A DNA stretch of 64,000 bases from Phoebastria nigripes. Lineage: Eukaryota > Chordata > Aves > Procellariiformes > Diomedeidae. Positions within the stretch are counted from its first letter, which is position 1. Each line of letters opens with the position of its first letter. The notes beneath the pieces were generated by a model that worked only from the letters and a program-made list of their open reading frames with translations, had not been told where the DNA came from and did no database searches. Made by a program: the position numbers and the translations under genes. The DNA is taken from positions 4,335,126 through 4,399,125 of the forward strand of contig JAYKAV010001000.1 of assembly GCA_035582835.1 (NCBI GenBank), in the 5' to 3' direction. Shown piece after piece: positions 38,827 to 51,800 of this stretch.

Positions 38827-41800
38827 ACTTTCTGATTTCATTCCACAATATTCCAACATTTCTTCTAATTTTTAAAGTTCATGGACGTGAGTAGCATCAG
38901 AGACATGATCTCTCTGTTGATGGGTACAACCGGCCTCAAATGTTGGAGGCAGTGAATGCAAAGTGTAGCATCTGTTCTGCAAAAGAGCAGTTTGATACTA
39001 ATCCACTGGGAACTGCTTGAATTATTCAGATTAAGAATCAAAAGTAGAAATTCCTATGCTGAAGAATGGGAAATCATCCAGTGTTTTGCTGGCATGATTG
39101 TTGCTGCTGAGCAAGCAAAAAGAGAAGGTCCCAGATCAGGACTGTTGAATTTTGCACAGCCATGGTTTTTATATACAAGCTGAATTCTTGGAATGAGAGA
39201 ACTTTGTGGTGCTTTTCATCAGCATTTTGGTCTTGTTTGCCTATAACACTAGGCCTTAAATTTGAATTAATGGTCTCTAGTAGTTTGTTATGGTTCTGCC
39301 AGTTGGTGGTTTAAGGCATCTTATTTGCTAAGGTGGCATTTCCAACTGGCCACAAACTATTAGATTATGTCAACCTGGTGGGTGTTACCAACATCAGTAT
39401 TATTTTCACTTGAAACAAAACAGGATGGCAGCTTACAAGAGTGGGTTTTGCCCAGGGATGAATTGNTTTTTCTATCATTTCAAGTCCCCCAAGATGTCTA
39501 GCTGGCAACAGTGTTTGAATTTTCTCTCTGCTGCTATTAAACATGCTGAACTTGGACCTCAGCTGCAGCAAAACAGACTATTCCACCACTGCACTGAAAC
39601 AATGTAAATCCACACTAGCTGAGAATGTGTACTCCACTGTGTATCAGAGGCCTTGCTTGACTTGAATTGGCTGCTTGATTGTTTTGACAAGATTAAGATG
39701 TCCTCAAAAAAATGTTCATGTATTTGAAACAGAGAAGCTGGCTGAATTCCCTCTTGTTATGCTGCCATTATTCTTGACCAGTCACATTTTTGGGGAAAAA
39801 ACTGTTCATTTGTCTGTCCTATAACCTCCGGAGCTTGTTTTAAAAACAGATAAGACTAGGAANGATTATTGAATAAGTAAGATCTGGGTTTTATTTCTTC
39901 CACTACCACTCCTAGTGAACTTCAGCACATGGAAGATGGGCCTTTATTAAGCCCTATACTTTTTGTGAACAATATGCAGTTAATTTACCTGTCTTCCTAC
40001 ACTGATAACTTGGAACAAATCAAAGAAACATCCTCAAGTCAAATATTAATGAATTAATTTCCTCCAGTTTCTACCTCCACTTCAAGTTTCTTGCCTTCAA
40101 TAAATAGAAGTTGATCTCTTCCCTTGCCTCATTTGACAGTTTTCATACTAAGTGCAGCAAGATCAGAGCCACTTGCTAGCTGTCAGCTAACTGACATTTA
40201 ATGTCCACTTTTTTTTTTTTTTTAGAGCTTTCCTTGAACCAATTTACAGAATGCTGCATGTGATGCTGCAAGCAGGAGAGATGTGCCTCCAGCCAGGCAG
40301 GAGTCTGTTCTAGGTAACTTGGATTAATGGAATGTTCTTCCATCTATTTTACTTTATTTTTCTGCCCTTACAGCTGGAAGCCAGCATCTTCAAACAGTTC
40401 CATCTATAATATCAGGGGACATAAATAATCAGAGTATATCTTTAATCTTATTAGAAAATAACATGGAGGAGAGTGTTACTTTGTCTTTGTTCAGCCTGCA
40501 CAAGTAGTGAAGTGCAGCTCTGTAAACAAAATTAAAAAAAAAAAAAAAATTGGGTCTGTCAATCTAACCTAGAATGAGTGATTAAAATAGAGCAGCTATA
40601 AATTACAGTAANGTACAACACATTGCATTTGAAGGGTACAGAATACTTGGAGAGGTAATTCTTCAGGAAAGTTTGAAATTCCAGCATTATCACAGAATTC
40701 TGTGGCTGACATAACAGCTAAGGCTGAAACAAGTGGCTTAGGCTTTGTAGAATAATCATGTGTTTGGAAATATCCCACATTCATTTCTGCTTAATATGTT
40801 GGTATAAGTAAAATTTCTTATTTTGAATACCAATACATATTTATAACAAGTTTTTGCTCTTTTTTGAGGTGTCACAGGTGTATATTCTAAAACATTAATT
40901 GATGAAAATAACCTATGCACCATCTTACCTGCATGAAGCTAATGCATGTATTTGAGTTGCTGACAAACCTAGGAATACCATGGTAAAAGCATATTTATTT
41001 GATTATAAAATGACCTAATACTGAACATACTTTAAAGCTCAGGCACTGAGTTTTAATAGCAGCTCCTGAATGAAGGAGGGGAGGCCCCAACAAAGCTTCC
41101 TGCAGCTGCTTCTTACGCAGCTCCTTTCCTGGCAGCCTGTTTCACAGCTGCATATCAGAGCTGCTCAAGGTGCTCAGGGCCTGACACTTCTAATTCCTGC
41201 AGTTCAGCACCAAGAGTAGGTCTTTGAACTGTTACTACATGTATTGCTAGGTATAGCTGAACTTTTGGCTTATAGGCAATCAGCTTGCTCTAGTCTTTAA
41301 AGTTTTTTTTTTTTTCTGGTTCAGTTTCAAGCCACTCTTCTAAGTGTAAGTCTAGGCTGCAGTTGCCATATTCACTCATGTTCACTACTAAGTTGCAAGT
41401 CTCTGATAAAGTCTCAAAATTCATCAGGTGGGAGGAATGGAGCCTGCTTGAATCAATGCTATAAGCTGTCTAATGCTTTGCAATCTTGTACCCTACCATT
41501 TGAATNGTAGCCAAAATGGAAACTGTAACATCTGGTTTTGTGTTGACATTCTTCTGATTTTTAGAAATATACAACAAATATATTCCTGTCTCATGTGCTT
41601 CATAGCTGAAGAATACCTCATAGCATTTGTACAAATGCAGAGCACACTGAATTTTTTTTTTGTTACGGTGGGGTAGTCTAAACTGCTGTGCAACTCACAC
41701 CATCTTTCTTTACTGATGGACAGTGCCAAGGCAACTTACTGAATGAAATGCCATCCCCCACTGTTCCTGCATGTATTATAAACATATAATAGAAAATGAA

Positions 41801-42367
41801 CTAATGATATGATCTTATGCAATAACTAGATAAATTAAAGCAATGAAATACTTCTGAATGTTTCTTTAGTTCCCTTTGTATGTAGAAGAAATTCATAATA
41901 GGTCAAGGGTACTTTTCTAATCAATTCACATAAAGTTAAAATGTCGTAAGATTTTGCAGTTATGCAGGTTTGCTATAGAAATTAGATAATTATCTTCATT
42001 TATTAAATCCTGTTGTTACATACATATTGTATGGCGGTGTTTTCCACAACTAGTAAACATGGTGGTATTGAAACAGATTTTAAAAATTATTTAATCTCCC
42101 TTGTTATTAATTTGTACAGCATTATCTTGCATTTTTGAGAGGAAGCACAAAGGATCTATGACTTTGAGTAGTATGCTTATGATTCTCTCTAGCCTAAAAA
42201 GGGCTTGTGAAATTAAACATAAACAGGTGATAAAAGCTGGGTGTTAGTAACCTTCCTTTTTATGCTGGAACTTTACCAAAATCTTTTCCAGAGCTTTTCC
42301 GAAGCTGCATTGTCACTCTGATTGGTTTATGGCATTGCAGGACATAACTGGACAACAACTGTTTAAT

Positions 42368-42470
42368 GAATAGCTCAGTGATAGAGAATTCAGCCAGGAT
42401 GGAGGTTCAATTCCTGTTCAGTCCAAAGGAGCTACCAGGCTGTCTGGTAGTCTCTGACCCTTGTTGGGTC
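42368..42470 (+). mobile_element. tRNA-headed SINE fragment (MIR-like or other amniote SINE)
   Basis: A pol III internal promoter pattern is visible: an A-box-like TAGCTCAGTGATAG at 42371-42384 and a B-box GGTTCAATTCC at 42404-42414, about 20 bases apart, somewhat closer than in a standard tRNA. The following 'tgttcagtcc' and 'ctaccaggctgtctggtagt' do not fold into a T arm plus acceptor stem, and no matching 5' acceptor strand precedes the A box. This is therefore a SINE head rather than a tRNA gene. The 3' boundary is unclear. It is most likely a decayed copy of one of the tRNA-derived SINEs shared by amniotes. Confidence 0.5.
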
Positions 42471-42961
42471 AAGGAGAGCACGCAGGTATTAAGGGTAGTG
42501 TTATGCTTTACAGTGTGGGCATTCACTTGACAGGAAAAGGGAGAGTTTCAGTCCTTCTACAGTAAGCATTTAGGCATTATTGAAATAAAGGCTGGAGGTT
42601 TCAGTGTAACTATGCTAGATGTACCTAACTAAAGGGAGGATTTAAGGTCGTGAATCACTAATGGCGGTAAATAACTAATCTGCAGAGAGAGGTAGGGCTT
42701 GGGACATGTTTTTAATGGTCTTTTCTTGGAGAGCTTATGTAGGCTATTCTGTAGCATCCAGTTTTTGTCCTGTGTTGAACAGAGTCAGGGTGCATTGCTT
42801 AGACAAGGCACTGGAGACAATGTGTTTTGCAGCATGTTAACTTAATGCTGTTATTCTGTCACAGTTCTCTGTTTATGGGTGTATTGGTGAACACTGGAGG
42901 ACAGGATGCCATGTACAGCTGCCCCCTTATTACTGCTTTCTGTCTGGAAAGCCAATTGTGA

Positions 42962-42984
42962 TTTTTTTTTTTTTTTTTTTTTTT
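42962..42984. repeat. Poly-T tract, 23 nt
   Basis: The T run is followed by 'aagaagggcaaaatggg'. The minus-strand 3' side has no clear gene body. Confidence 0.97.
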
Positions 42985-44444
42985 AAGAAGGGCAAAATGG
43001 GTCATGCAATCACTCTTGCAGGCTTTGGTGCTCTTCCAGCTATTTTTGGTTCTCTGCCCTTCTCTGCAGGAGAACGAGGCGTGAGGGGAGGAAATGTCTG
43101 TCCAAGACTTATCAACCATGAGCTGGTAAAAGCGAAGATATTTCTGGGAGAGAATAAGCCAGTAACCTTCAAGGAAGGAGGAGCCTCTAAGAAATCTGGG
43201 AAAGACAAGAGGGTGTTTTGGAATATTTATTTGTAGAAGCTCAGGGGAAGGTAGGAATAAGAACTACCAGTAGTAATCTTCACAGATGTAATGTGTTGGA
43301 TGCTTATCCCTCAGCGCTTTGAGTGCTTAGAATCCCGTAAGATTCCCAGGTTCAGCAATAGAGCTGTGGCTCCATTTGGAGAACCAAAGGGTACTTTGGG
43401 GAAACATATTTTGTAGGCAGTTTCTAGAATTACAATTAATTGGTGGAAAGGACATAGCTATGGTATATGGACCATTCATTGCCATATCGATGAAAAACTA
43501 CAAGCCTCAATGTGTACTCTGCAAAACCCTGGTGTAATTAGAACCTAATGATTTTTCTCATTTGAATTATTTGTTTCTAACTTTCTTGATCTCCTAACTA
43601 ATCCAGCAGTTTATTATAAGCAAGGTCTAAGGCAGGACAGAGGTGATGGGTTTGCTGCGTAAATGTGTATCTGTCTACTTACAGAAAGATGGATATGTTG
43701 TGAATGCAGTTAGTTTTCTTTGTGTGTCAGGAGAAGCTTTGCTATCAAATCACGTGCCAAACTAGAGGCTATAGAAGCTCAAATGAAATTCTGAGCCAAA
43801 GAAAAAAGGTGTAAGAAGAGGTAGGAAAGGTGCTTATCTCAAGCAACCTCAGGTTTTGATTTAAGGACCCCCAAATTTCTCATCCTTGTGATTCTGTTTA
43901 GTGGCTTTTAGGTTTACGATTTTCTTCTGGAGAACTGTCTTGATGGACTGTAATAATCTTTGTAGAGTTTGAATACTTAGTGCAGCTATATGAAATGAAC
44001 TAAACTGTCTGGGAAACAAACAGCTTCAAGAAGATATTCCTAACACAAGTCATACTTTTTGTCTGAGATTTGATGGTTTTTAATGCCTTATTTATACTTG
44101 GGGGGAGGGGGGGGTCTTACTGTTATTTTTGTTTTCCTTTCCATAAATAGAAGAAAAAAATATACTAAAACCGACAGCGTGGTGCAGTCAGTGGGTAGGG
44201 TGTGAAAGCAGCAGTGCACTAAACTGTATTTGCTGTATTTGGGGAACATAGTGTGCTGTGTAGAGCAATGCCCTGCATTGCTGGGAACTAGTCCTTGCCT
44301 GCCTGTCACTCTGCAGTTAAGAGTCATCCATTTTGTTCTGCAGTTTTCAAGTCCTGAAAGTATGACGTTTATGTTTACTTACCCTGCTTTACTGCAGCAG
44401 TACCTTAACAACTCAGTGAAAAAGTAGGACCTCTCCATCCTAAG

Positions 44445-44490
44445 TAGAGAACAGACAGATGGTCCCTGCCCTGAAGAGTTTACAGTCTGT
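44445..44490. repeat. Ancient amniote LINE/SINE tail fragment (L2/CR1-like)
   Basis: The segment 'acagacagatggtccctgcc' followed by 'ctgaagagtttacagtct' is a phrase that recurs in amniote genomes as the reversed 3' tail of L2-like/CR1-like elements (recalled, not searched). It is short, with no other part of the element visible. Confidence 0.4.
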
Positions 44491-46280
44491 TTTCTAAGCC
44501 TGGACTATTATTTCCAAAACACTTAAATAGCGTGACGAAGTACTTCATTTAGCAAGCAGTGTCTCCTGCCAGCAGTTCTGCCAGTTCCCCCTATCCAGGG
44601 GGCAGGCAGCTGCAGTGGGCTTGCTCAGCCTGCCCAAATCTGCCTGGCTGGCTGGAGCTGTGCCATGAGGAGCAGCTGCCCCCAGCTCTTCCTTGTGCTC
44701 TCAGCTGTGCTTCCCTGAACAGCAATGTTCCAAGCACCTGGGGATGTCTCATCTCCCTTGTGTCCCTCAGACCAGAGTGGGGAGGAGGGCAGGGTTTGGC
44801 CTCAATTCCTGGTTTCAGCAGGAATCGGTTTCTGTGGCCTTGAAGTCATTCAGCTTGAGGGTATTTATGCTTTCCTATTCTAACTAATCCATAATATCAA
44901 AACAACAAAGAAGTGACTCCTTTCCTTTATGCAATAAATACNTTAAGTCTATTTGAAGTCATAGGGAATTAAACATCTTTTGGGGCTATGAACAGAAGTA
45001 ACTGCATGCCAAAAACAATAGGAGAGGGCAGTAGGGATTGCATTTTACTTCCTCTGTACAAAACATTTTACTCTCCTTTCTGTCTCTTAGCAGAACATGG
45101 TGAGCATTTCAAAACTACTTATGTTTTGTCATCATACCATGAGTAACTTGTGTTTTGTTGTTTGTTTGTGGAAAAGAAAAATACTACCTTGGCTTGGGCT
45201 ACGTGTCCACATCCCGTACTGTGTTTTCACCTCCTGTGACAGATCTTTCAGCTGCTGCTAGACTCTGTAATTCCCCTGCTTTGCTTGTACTTGCTAAAAG
45301 TCTGCTATAGAAACGGTTAACTAAAATGTAAAACACCAGAAGCCTGAGAAGCAGGCACTGCTAATGGATGGAATAGTCTGTTACTTGCTTAATTAGTTAT
45401 GTTAAACAACTTGAGCTTTGGTGTTAGTAACAAATTCATTTAATCGTAGTAAATAATGAGAATTATAATTGAAATTATGACCTTTGTCTCCTGCAGAGAT
45501 ATAAGTTGTGCCAAATTTGCTTCATACCTGTTAAATCAGTGCTGATCAATGACTGGCAATGGCCAGACATAATAGTGTATTCCCACTTCTTAAAAACTCT
45601 AGAGGAAGGGAAGCCAGTTCAAACATGCTATTTTGCTATTGAAAAAAGTGGAAAGTGATTGCAACTAAAAGTAGGAAAGTACCAGTATGTGTTGCTCATG
45701 CAAATGTACAGTGGCCAATAAAGATAACTTCTGACCCCAAACTGGTTAGTTATAGTGTGCATTCAGGAGCTCTTCTTGAGCTTAAGAGTGGGGAGCATGT
45801 GAAGCTTGAATCCATTGCTACTGTTTTCTGAAACTTGACTAGAAAGGCAAGACTGAAAAAGCAGTAAAGACTATGGAAAGTCTTGGAAGAAGCCAGAATA
45901 TTCATGCAGTTGTACAAATGCCTGCCTATAGGGCATCAGGTACCAAAAGTTGATGTGTTTAAAAAGATACTTTCCAGTGGCCAAGCTATTCTAGGGCTGT
46001 ACAGTACTGGCTTCACATCTTGCACCTTTTCAGCTATAATGTCTGAGATTTGCCTCCTGGAAGAAAGATGCCCGATCAAGTAGTGTATTTCCTGTTTAAA
46101 GATCTAGTTGTATTAAATACATGTGCTCACCCACAACATAACAATATATAGCCAAAATGTGGAAATACTGGCTTATAGGGGACCAGAATGTATTTCTAAG
46201 TAGTTTGCATGAGAAGACATACTGTTTGGATATATATATTCTGATCAGATAACTGATGAGAAAACTTTGCCCTTAATTCT

Positions 46281-46319
46281 CTTCCTGTCTCCCTCTTTTT
46301 TTTTTTTTTTTCCTTACAG
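46281..46319 (+). promoter_or_regulatory. Strong splice-acceptor-like sequence without a recognisable exon
   Basis: About 30 nearly pure pyrimidines, including T16 (46296-46311), lead into 'ccttacag' at 46319. The following sequence is open for about 20 codons in one frame (CSICLPAHIQH…), then stops. It could be an acceptor for a short terminal or non-coding exon, or simply a T tract next to CAG. Confidence 0.2.
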
Positions 46320-47699
46320 CTGTAGCATATGCTTACCAGCCCACATTCAGCATGTGACTGTTTGCAATTGCCCACCTTCCCTGTAAAATGTTGCTATGAT
46401 TTCTATCTAAATAAGAGCTAAGTATGCCCATCTGTGGAGGAGGAAAAAGCAAAAAAAAAAAAGTTTCCTTAGGCAGCTGCTAATTGCAAGCTTCCTAAGT
46501 ACTGTTTTGTGGGATAGAGCAGGGTGATGCAAGTTCCCCTTGCCTCAGACCTCTGTGCCGAAGGACTATTTACAGCCCAGTGGGGAATGCAGAAAGGAAG
46601 TGTGGGAAAATGTCACTGCCTACACCCTGCTGCACCCAGGAATGATGGGCTGCTTAGAGCGGAGAGTCGCCTCTGGTGTTTCTTCCTGACCTCCAAATGA
46701 AGAACCTAAACTGGGAGCTAACCCCTGCCATTGGAGGAGTAGCACTACCTCTGAAAAATATTAGCTATTCTGCATCCATTGCTATAGTAACAAGCTGTAT
46801 GAATCTTCTCCACTGTAATTAATTTGGAAAAATTATCTTCCTGTAATAAAAGCTGGACCATCAAGCACATACCTAAATAGGCTTGTACATTGTTTCCCTT
46901 CTACTAAAACCACTGAGATTGCTACAGTAGACATCAGCTATATAAAGAGCTATGCTACTGGGAGACTTAAGCAACAGGAGCAGCTACAGTGTCACAGCCA
47001 CTTGGTTTAATTCAGAGCTCCCCAAGTTTCCCATGTTCCCCAATTTATTAATAAAACTTAAAGCATTTAAAAACAAAACAAAACAAAAAAGCTGTTGACC
47101 TTGGATGGCTTTGGCAGCATCTGCATAATATATGCTGGACGTGGGGTAGTTATTTTGGGGAAGCAATGGAGAAAGCCAAGCAAGAATTGATAATTCTTTC
47201 TTTGAAAAAGACTTTGCAAAAGGTGTTATGAAACATTTCATGGCAGTTGCAGACTGGGGGCTTGCTGGAGCTTCTTCTAGTTTAGTTAAGTGCCTAAGGC
47301 AGAAATTTGTTTGCTTGCGGAAACTGAATGTTGGAGAAGGAAGCTATAAGCTATCCACTAGCAATATATGATGCACTAGAAATGAATGTCAAACCTGACT
47401 TGTAGTGAATCTACTGTGGTGCCTATGATATCTCTTTAGATATGCTTGGTCTTGTCTGTGATAAGAATAAACCTTTTGATGAGTATAATGAAAGCCTGTG
47501 AATAAGGAAAGGCTTCATGTTGCACAGGAAATGCAGTGACAAGAAATAAATAGCTATTTCTGTCTGGTGAGATTTAACAGCTTAAGATGCAATCAGCAAT
47601 TGTATGTCACTTGAACTGGTATCTGTACACATTAAAGCAGGATCCTAGAAGCAATCCAGAACAGTGGCAGAAGCCAATGGAAATGATTATACATTTTAA

Positions 47700-47768
47700 G
47701 CCTGAGCATAGGAGCCCCAATTTCATCCCGGGACCCTACTGTGGTAGGTTCTATATAAATGCAAAACC
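47700..47768. repeat. Ancient amniote LINE/SINE tail fragment, first of a neighbouring pair
   Basis: 'gcataggagccccaatttca', 'tcccgggaccctactgtggt' and 'aggttctatataaatgcaaa' match in order the pattern 'taggagcccc…caggaccccactgtgctaggtgctgtacaaac' known from reversed L2-like tails of sauropsids. The neighbouring 47920-47985 fragment carries what normally follows it, so the two may be one element split by about 150 bases of inserted or diverged DNA. Confidence 0.4.
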
Positions 47769-47919
47769 TAAAGGCATTTTCTGCTGAAAAGATCACTATG
47801 TTCATATTGTGAAATAATAGACAAATCCAGCTTGTAATGCAGTATAACTGCTTTTATGATTTATTTAGCATTTACACTGTGATCGCAAACAGGTTGAGCC
47901 CCACTTTTCCATGCAGTTG

Positions 47920-47985
47920 GAAAACACAGAATGAGTGATAATTCTGTCCCAAGGAACTTATGGTCTAAAAGGTGTAGTAAGAAGG
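47920..47985. repeat. Ancient amniote LINE/SINE tail fragment, second of a neighbouring pair
   Basis: 'aaaacacagaatgagtgata' and 'attctgtcccaaggaactta', then 'tggtctaaaa', resemble 'aacacagaa…agacagtccctgccccaaagagcttacagtctaaa', the same family phrase as at 44445-44490. Orientation agrees with the 47700 fragment. Confidence 0.4.
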
Positions 47986-48802
47986 CAAGAAAAGCAAGCA
48001 AGATGGAGTAGACTGCAGAAAGAAACAGTGCAACCAGTTGAAAAAGATGTCATGTCAGTGTGTTTTTTAAGAAAGGTTTGGACTGGGTTCTGCACCCTTA
48101 ATCCATGTGAGCAGTTTGTACGGACCAGCTGGTGAAAGCTGATGTGAAACTGTAATTTCCTGTTGTTCACAAATTGTTGTGACCTTTATATTGCACCTAA
48201 TGAAGGTAGTTGACATCAACATGAGCAGAATCAGGCATAAAACTTGGACCAGTTCTTGTCAGTAGAAGTTGTAAGTGAATTATTAGAAAATTACTTAAAA
48301 GGAAAGCAAGAAGTCTAAAACCCATATTATTGCTATTCCTATAAAATNTCATAGTTTCCCCCAGACAAGATACCAAGATAGAGAACCACAGTATTATAAT
48401 ATCTGTAAACAATTAGAATAAACCAAATTTCTCCTTTAGGTTTGTTTTAGATTGCTTTATAATTAACTAGTGTGCTTTCCTGAAACGAGTTTTATGTTGT
48501 CCTAATGGCTTTGGCTACAAAATGAGATCACCAGCTAAATGATTGCCTAACCACAAGGACCTTTAATGATCTTTTAGGAAGTGCTGTGTTACCTTAGAAA
48601 GAAAAATTTTCCTGCTGTACTATCTGGTGCACAGTAACATTTACATATAGTACTGAATGTTCATATTGCATAAAAATCATTATAATGAAATTCCACATAC
48701 AAATATTCATTTCTGTGTTGTCAATACTGCATGACAGTTTCAGGAACAATTTTTTATTAATTTCTTTTTAATAACCTGGTTCAGCAATCTACTGAGAAGG
48801 CA

Positions 48803-48883
48803 TTTAAGTCCCACTGAGGTGGATGCCGAAGGTCCATAAATGTGATATATATCAGCTGAGGATTTGTCCCAGTGGGACTTAAA
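48803..48883. repeat. Perfect 14-bp inverted repeat, 53-nt spacer; probable ancient palindromic element
   Basis: The left arm TTTAAGTCCCACTG (48803-48816) is the exact reverse complement of the right arm CAGTGGGACTTAAA (48870-48883). The spacer includes 'cagctgaggatttgtccc', which resembles a phrase common in ancient amniote palindromic repeats ('…accagctgaggatctggccc'). The arms are perfect for 14 bases, then mismatch on both sides. A fold-back (MITE-like) transposon remnant is the simplest reading; a structured RNA or conserved regulatory element is possible. Confidence 0.6.
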
Positions 48884-51800
48884 ATATAGTTATATGCTTT
48901 CCTGAACTGAGACTACAGAGGATTACATTCATCTCATTAAGGTGGTTAAAAGTGCATAAAATATTTCAAGGGGGTTCAAGTGGGGGTGGGGTTGATGATG
49001 GCTGTTATTAATAATTTAGGAAAAAAAATAGAAGCGCACATAAATACAGAAACAGACTTAGCCTTCAGAGATAAAACCTTTTAATAATTAAACTTTTACT
49101 AATGATCTCAAATGCCTCCTGTGATAAATCTTTTCTCCCCACTTTCTAATTCAGTGGTCTGTAAAGCAATTACAACTCAGAATCATAATTTCATTTAATA
49201 GACTGTAGCATGTTGTTGGTTTTTGTTCACTCTGGACAGTGTATTTTTAATTAATCATGTAGTACATTATTGGGTTTTGTTATTTATAACATAGAAGCTA
49301 GAGGTCACCAAATGTAGTCCATTCTACTGTAATGTGTTTATTTGTTTAAATATACCTATCCTGCCTTGCTTTCTTCACTAAAACTGGATCCTGACAGCAG
49401 TGCATTTACAGTATTTCCATAGCTGACTGAGTGGTTTTATATGGTAGATGATAATGCAGGAACCATTTGACAAAAAACACTTTTACAGCTTACAACGATG
49501 AAAATATTTCCTTTCATTCAGTTTTTGGGAGTATATTTTATTAGATCTTAATATTTCTATGAAATGTGAGAAGTGAAAACCTGTTTGAGTTATCAGCAAA
49601 GGGGTGTTGCCTGTTTGGATTTCAGGTGTGCACTGCCTATCTGCTCTATCCCTCAGAAGAATAACATAAGATGGCAAGGACTGCCAGTCTTTCCTTTACA
49701 CCATCCTCACAAGCATGAAGCTAGCAATGCTTATTTGAACTTGGCTTGTTTGGAAGTCCTGGAAACTTTTGGCTAGCTTAACAGACCCTGAGAAAAGCTG
49801 AATTTTAAAGTTTGACCTGTTGTCTTTAGGAAGCAAATAGTATCCTATAGGTAAGAGACTTGTGTGGTGTAAATTTACGTAAGGAGGTTACTTCAGAAGT
49901 GACTTACAAGTAATATTCAGTAGTCAAAGAAATGAAGAGCTTCCTTTCAAGGGACCCTCCATGTTCTGAGGGCGTTTGGTTGCTGAAGGTGGCAGGAATA
50001 TTCAGCAGATGTGTCTATGATCCTGCTGGCAAACCTTTTCATCCTCTGAATATTTTGATAAGAACTGAGAGTAATTATTTCAGTCTAAAATAATTTAACT
50101 TTTATTGTAAAAATTATGAAACTGTGAGAGAGAATCTGGCAGTGAAAATAATGCCTTTACTCTTACAGTCCTGTAAGACTCTGCTAACTATTCTTTGAGC
50201 AATATATTACTTTTCATGTCTGTTGAACAGATGCGGCAAGATGTCTGCATGATTTATAGGCTACTTGCCTGACAATCCTGGGATAGTTAGTTGGTTTTAT
50301 ACATTGTTGTCGTACCATTTTGTGAATATATTATCAGTTGCTGAAGTCTCTGTTCTCTCCTTGGATTTTAATATTGTGAAGTTTCTGAAAGGACANAGAG
50401 GAATAAGATGCTGAAGGGAGTCAGAGAGTAGCATTGTCAAAAATGTCAAGCTGACATAGTTCTATTTTCGAAAACAGCTTAGCTTGCTAGGTGCCGGGAG
50501 ACAAATAGGTTTCCAAAATCAGGTTCCTGTACACCTAAATTATTCTTGACAGAGTTTAAAACTTCTGCATTTTGAATGCATTCATTTAAGTCCCCCCCAT
50601 CTTGCTTTTAGATATGTAAGTAAATATTACAAAGAGCACAGTCTAACATGCCATGTGCAGCACAGAAATACTTTCTTTGGCTGTGAGGTTACCTCATGAA
50701 TTTTCATACAGGTAACGTTTAATTGTAGTTAATGTAAATGTAATAATAATTTCTGAAGCACACAGTGTTTGCTGAGTTGGCTTCTATTGAGTATAATAGG
50801 AGGTTTGATAATCCAACCCTATCCTTTTTTAAGGATAAGAGGAGGACCATTATTTTATATGGTGTGCAGTTACCTCTGAATATTTGCGAATTTGGGTTAC
50901 CTATACCACAGACACCCTCCCCAAACTTTCAGCAGTTTATTAGACCACTTACAGCACCTTCCAAGAGAGGTGCAGCAGTATTGCTCTTAGAATCGTACAG
51001 CTACTTTTGCTCTGAAAACAGCCCTAACCATGTTGGTACTGTCGCAATTGAATGCAGAGCCACTTCGGTGGTTCTCCTGTACCCTTCCTAACTGATGGAG
51101 TACAGGACTGTTGGATATATATGCACAGAGAACAAAATTTAATCATATCTGAGACATAAGATAAGCGTTCTTAAATTTGAAAGTTGTTATTAGAATGGAG
51201 GCTATTTCTTGCTGATACAGTCAATAAAATTCTTTNTAGAAGTGGCTGGCTGAAGGAGGAGTAGGAAATTATGGCAAGCACAAAGCTGCAGTGTTACAGC
51301 TCAACATTTAAGATAAGGGTCAACGTATGCATAAACTACCCTAGCAGTGCAGTGCTTTCTGCAGCATAAAAATATTTATTTGAAAGACTTGTTTATACTC
51401 AGGTTGACTGAGTTAATGTATTTGCGTAATATGAGTAGAATAATTTTTAACTGTTTGTATTTAATATTCAGCAATAGGCTTTTAGTTGCATATATTCTGA
51501 ATAGCATAAGGAAGTGTACAGGCTTATTAGGTAGTGTTACTGGGCACCCACTGCTAAGGATTTTTAAAGTCCTTAGTGTTTTCCACTGTTCAGTTCTGGT
51601 AGTCCCAAGGTTACCTGTGAATCTGAAGGCATCCCTGTGTTTTGCAGCATGCTTTGCAGAGGCCCAGGGCTGCCTCCACCCTGAGACAAATCGCCCTGCG
51701 CACTGGGTCATGCCAGGTGCAGGAGGCAGCTTGGCTGTGTGGCTCCATCAGGCAGGACTGGAGGGCTTGGCACCACACAGGCAGAGTCCTCTGCTCAGNC

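Larger units (their letters stand above)
36263..42367. other. Non-coding stretch, no gene seen
   Basis: Holds low-complexity tracts at 37.1-37.5 kb, poly-T at 40209-40223, poly-A at 40534-40549 and a GC-richer patch at 41070-41220. Three pyrimidine-AG sites (38680, 40225 and weaker ones) lack exons. Confidence 0.65.
42520..47699. other. Non-coding stretch, no gene seen
   Basis: Includes a GC-richer, CpG-poor segment at 44550-44830 with overlapping chance frames, a G-rich run at 44100-44114 and moderately GC-rich unique DNA at 46500-46740. Confidence 0.6.

Noticed and set aside
42371..42445. tRNA gene
   Set aside because: A and B boxes are present but there is no acceptor stem or T arm pairing; read as a SINE head.
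42958..43236. 92-codon open frame after a T run
   Set aside because: Starts in a homopolymer, overlaps a minus-strand frame of equal quality, and has no recognised domain.
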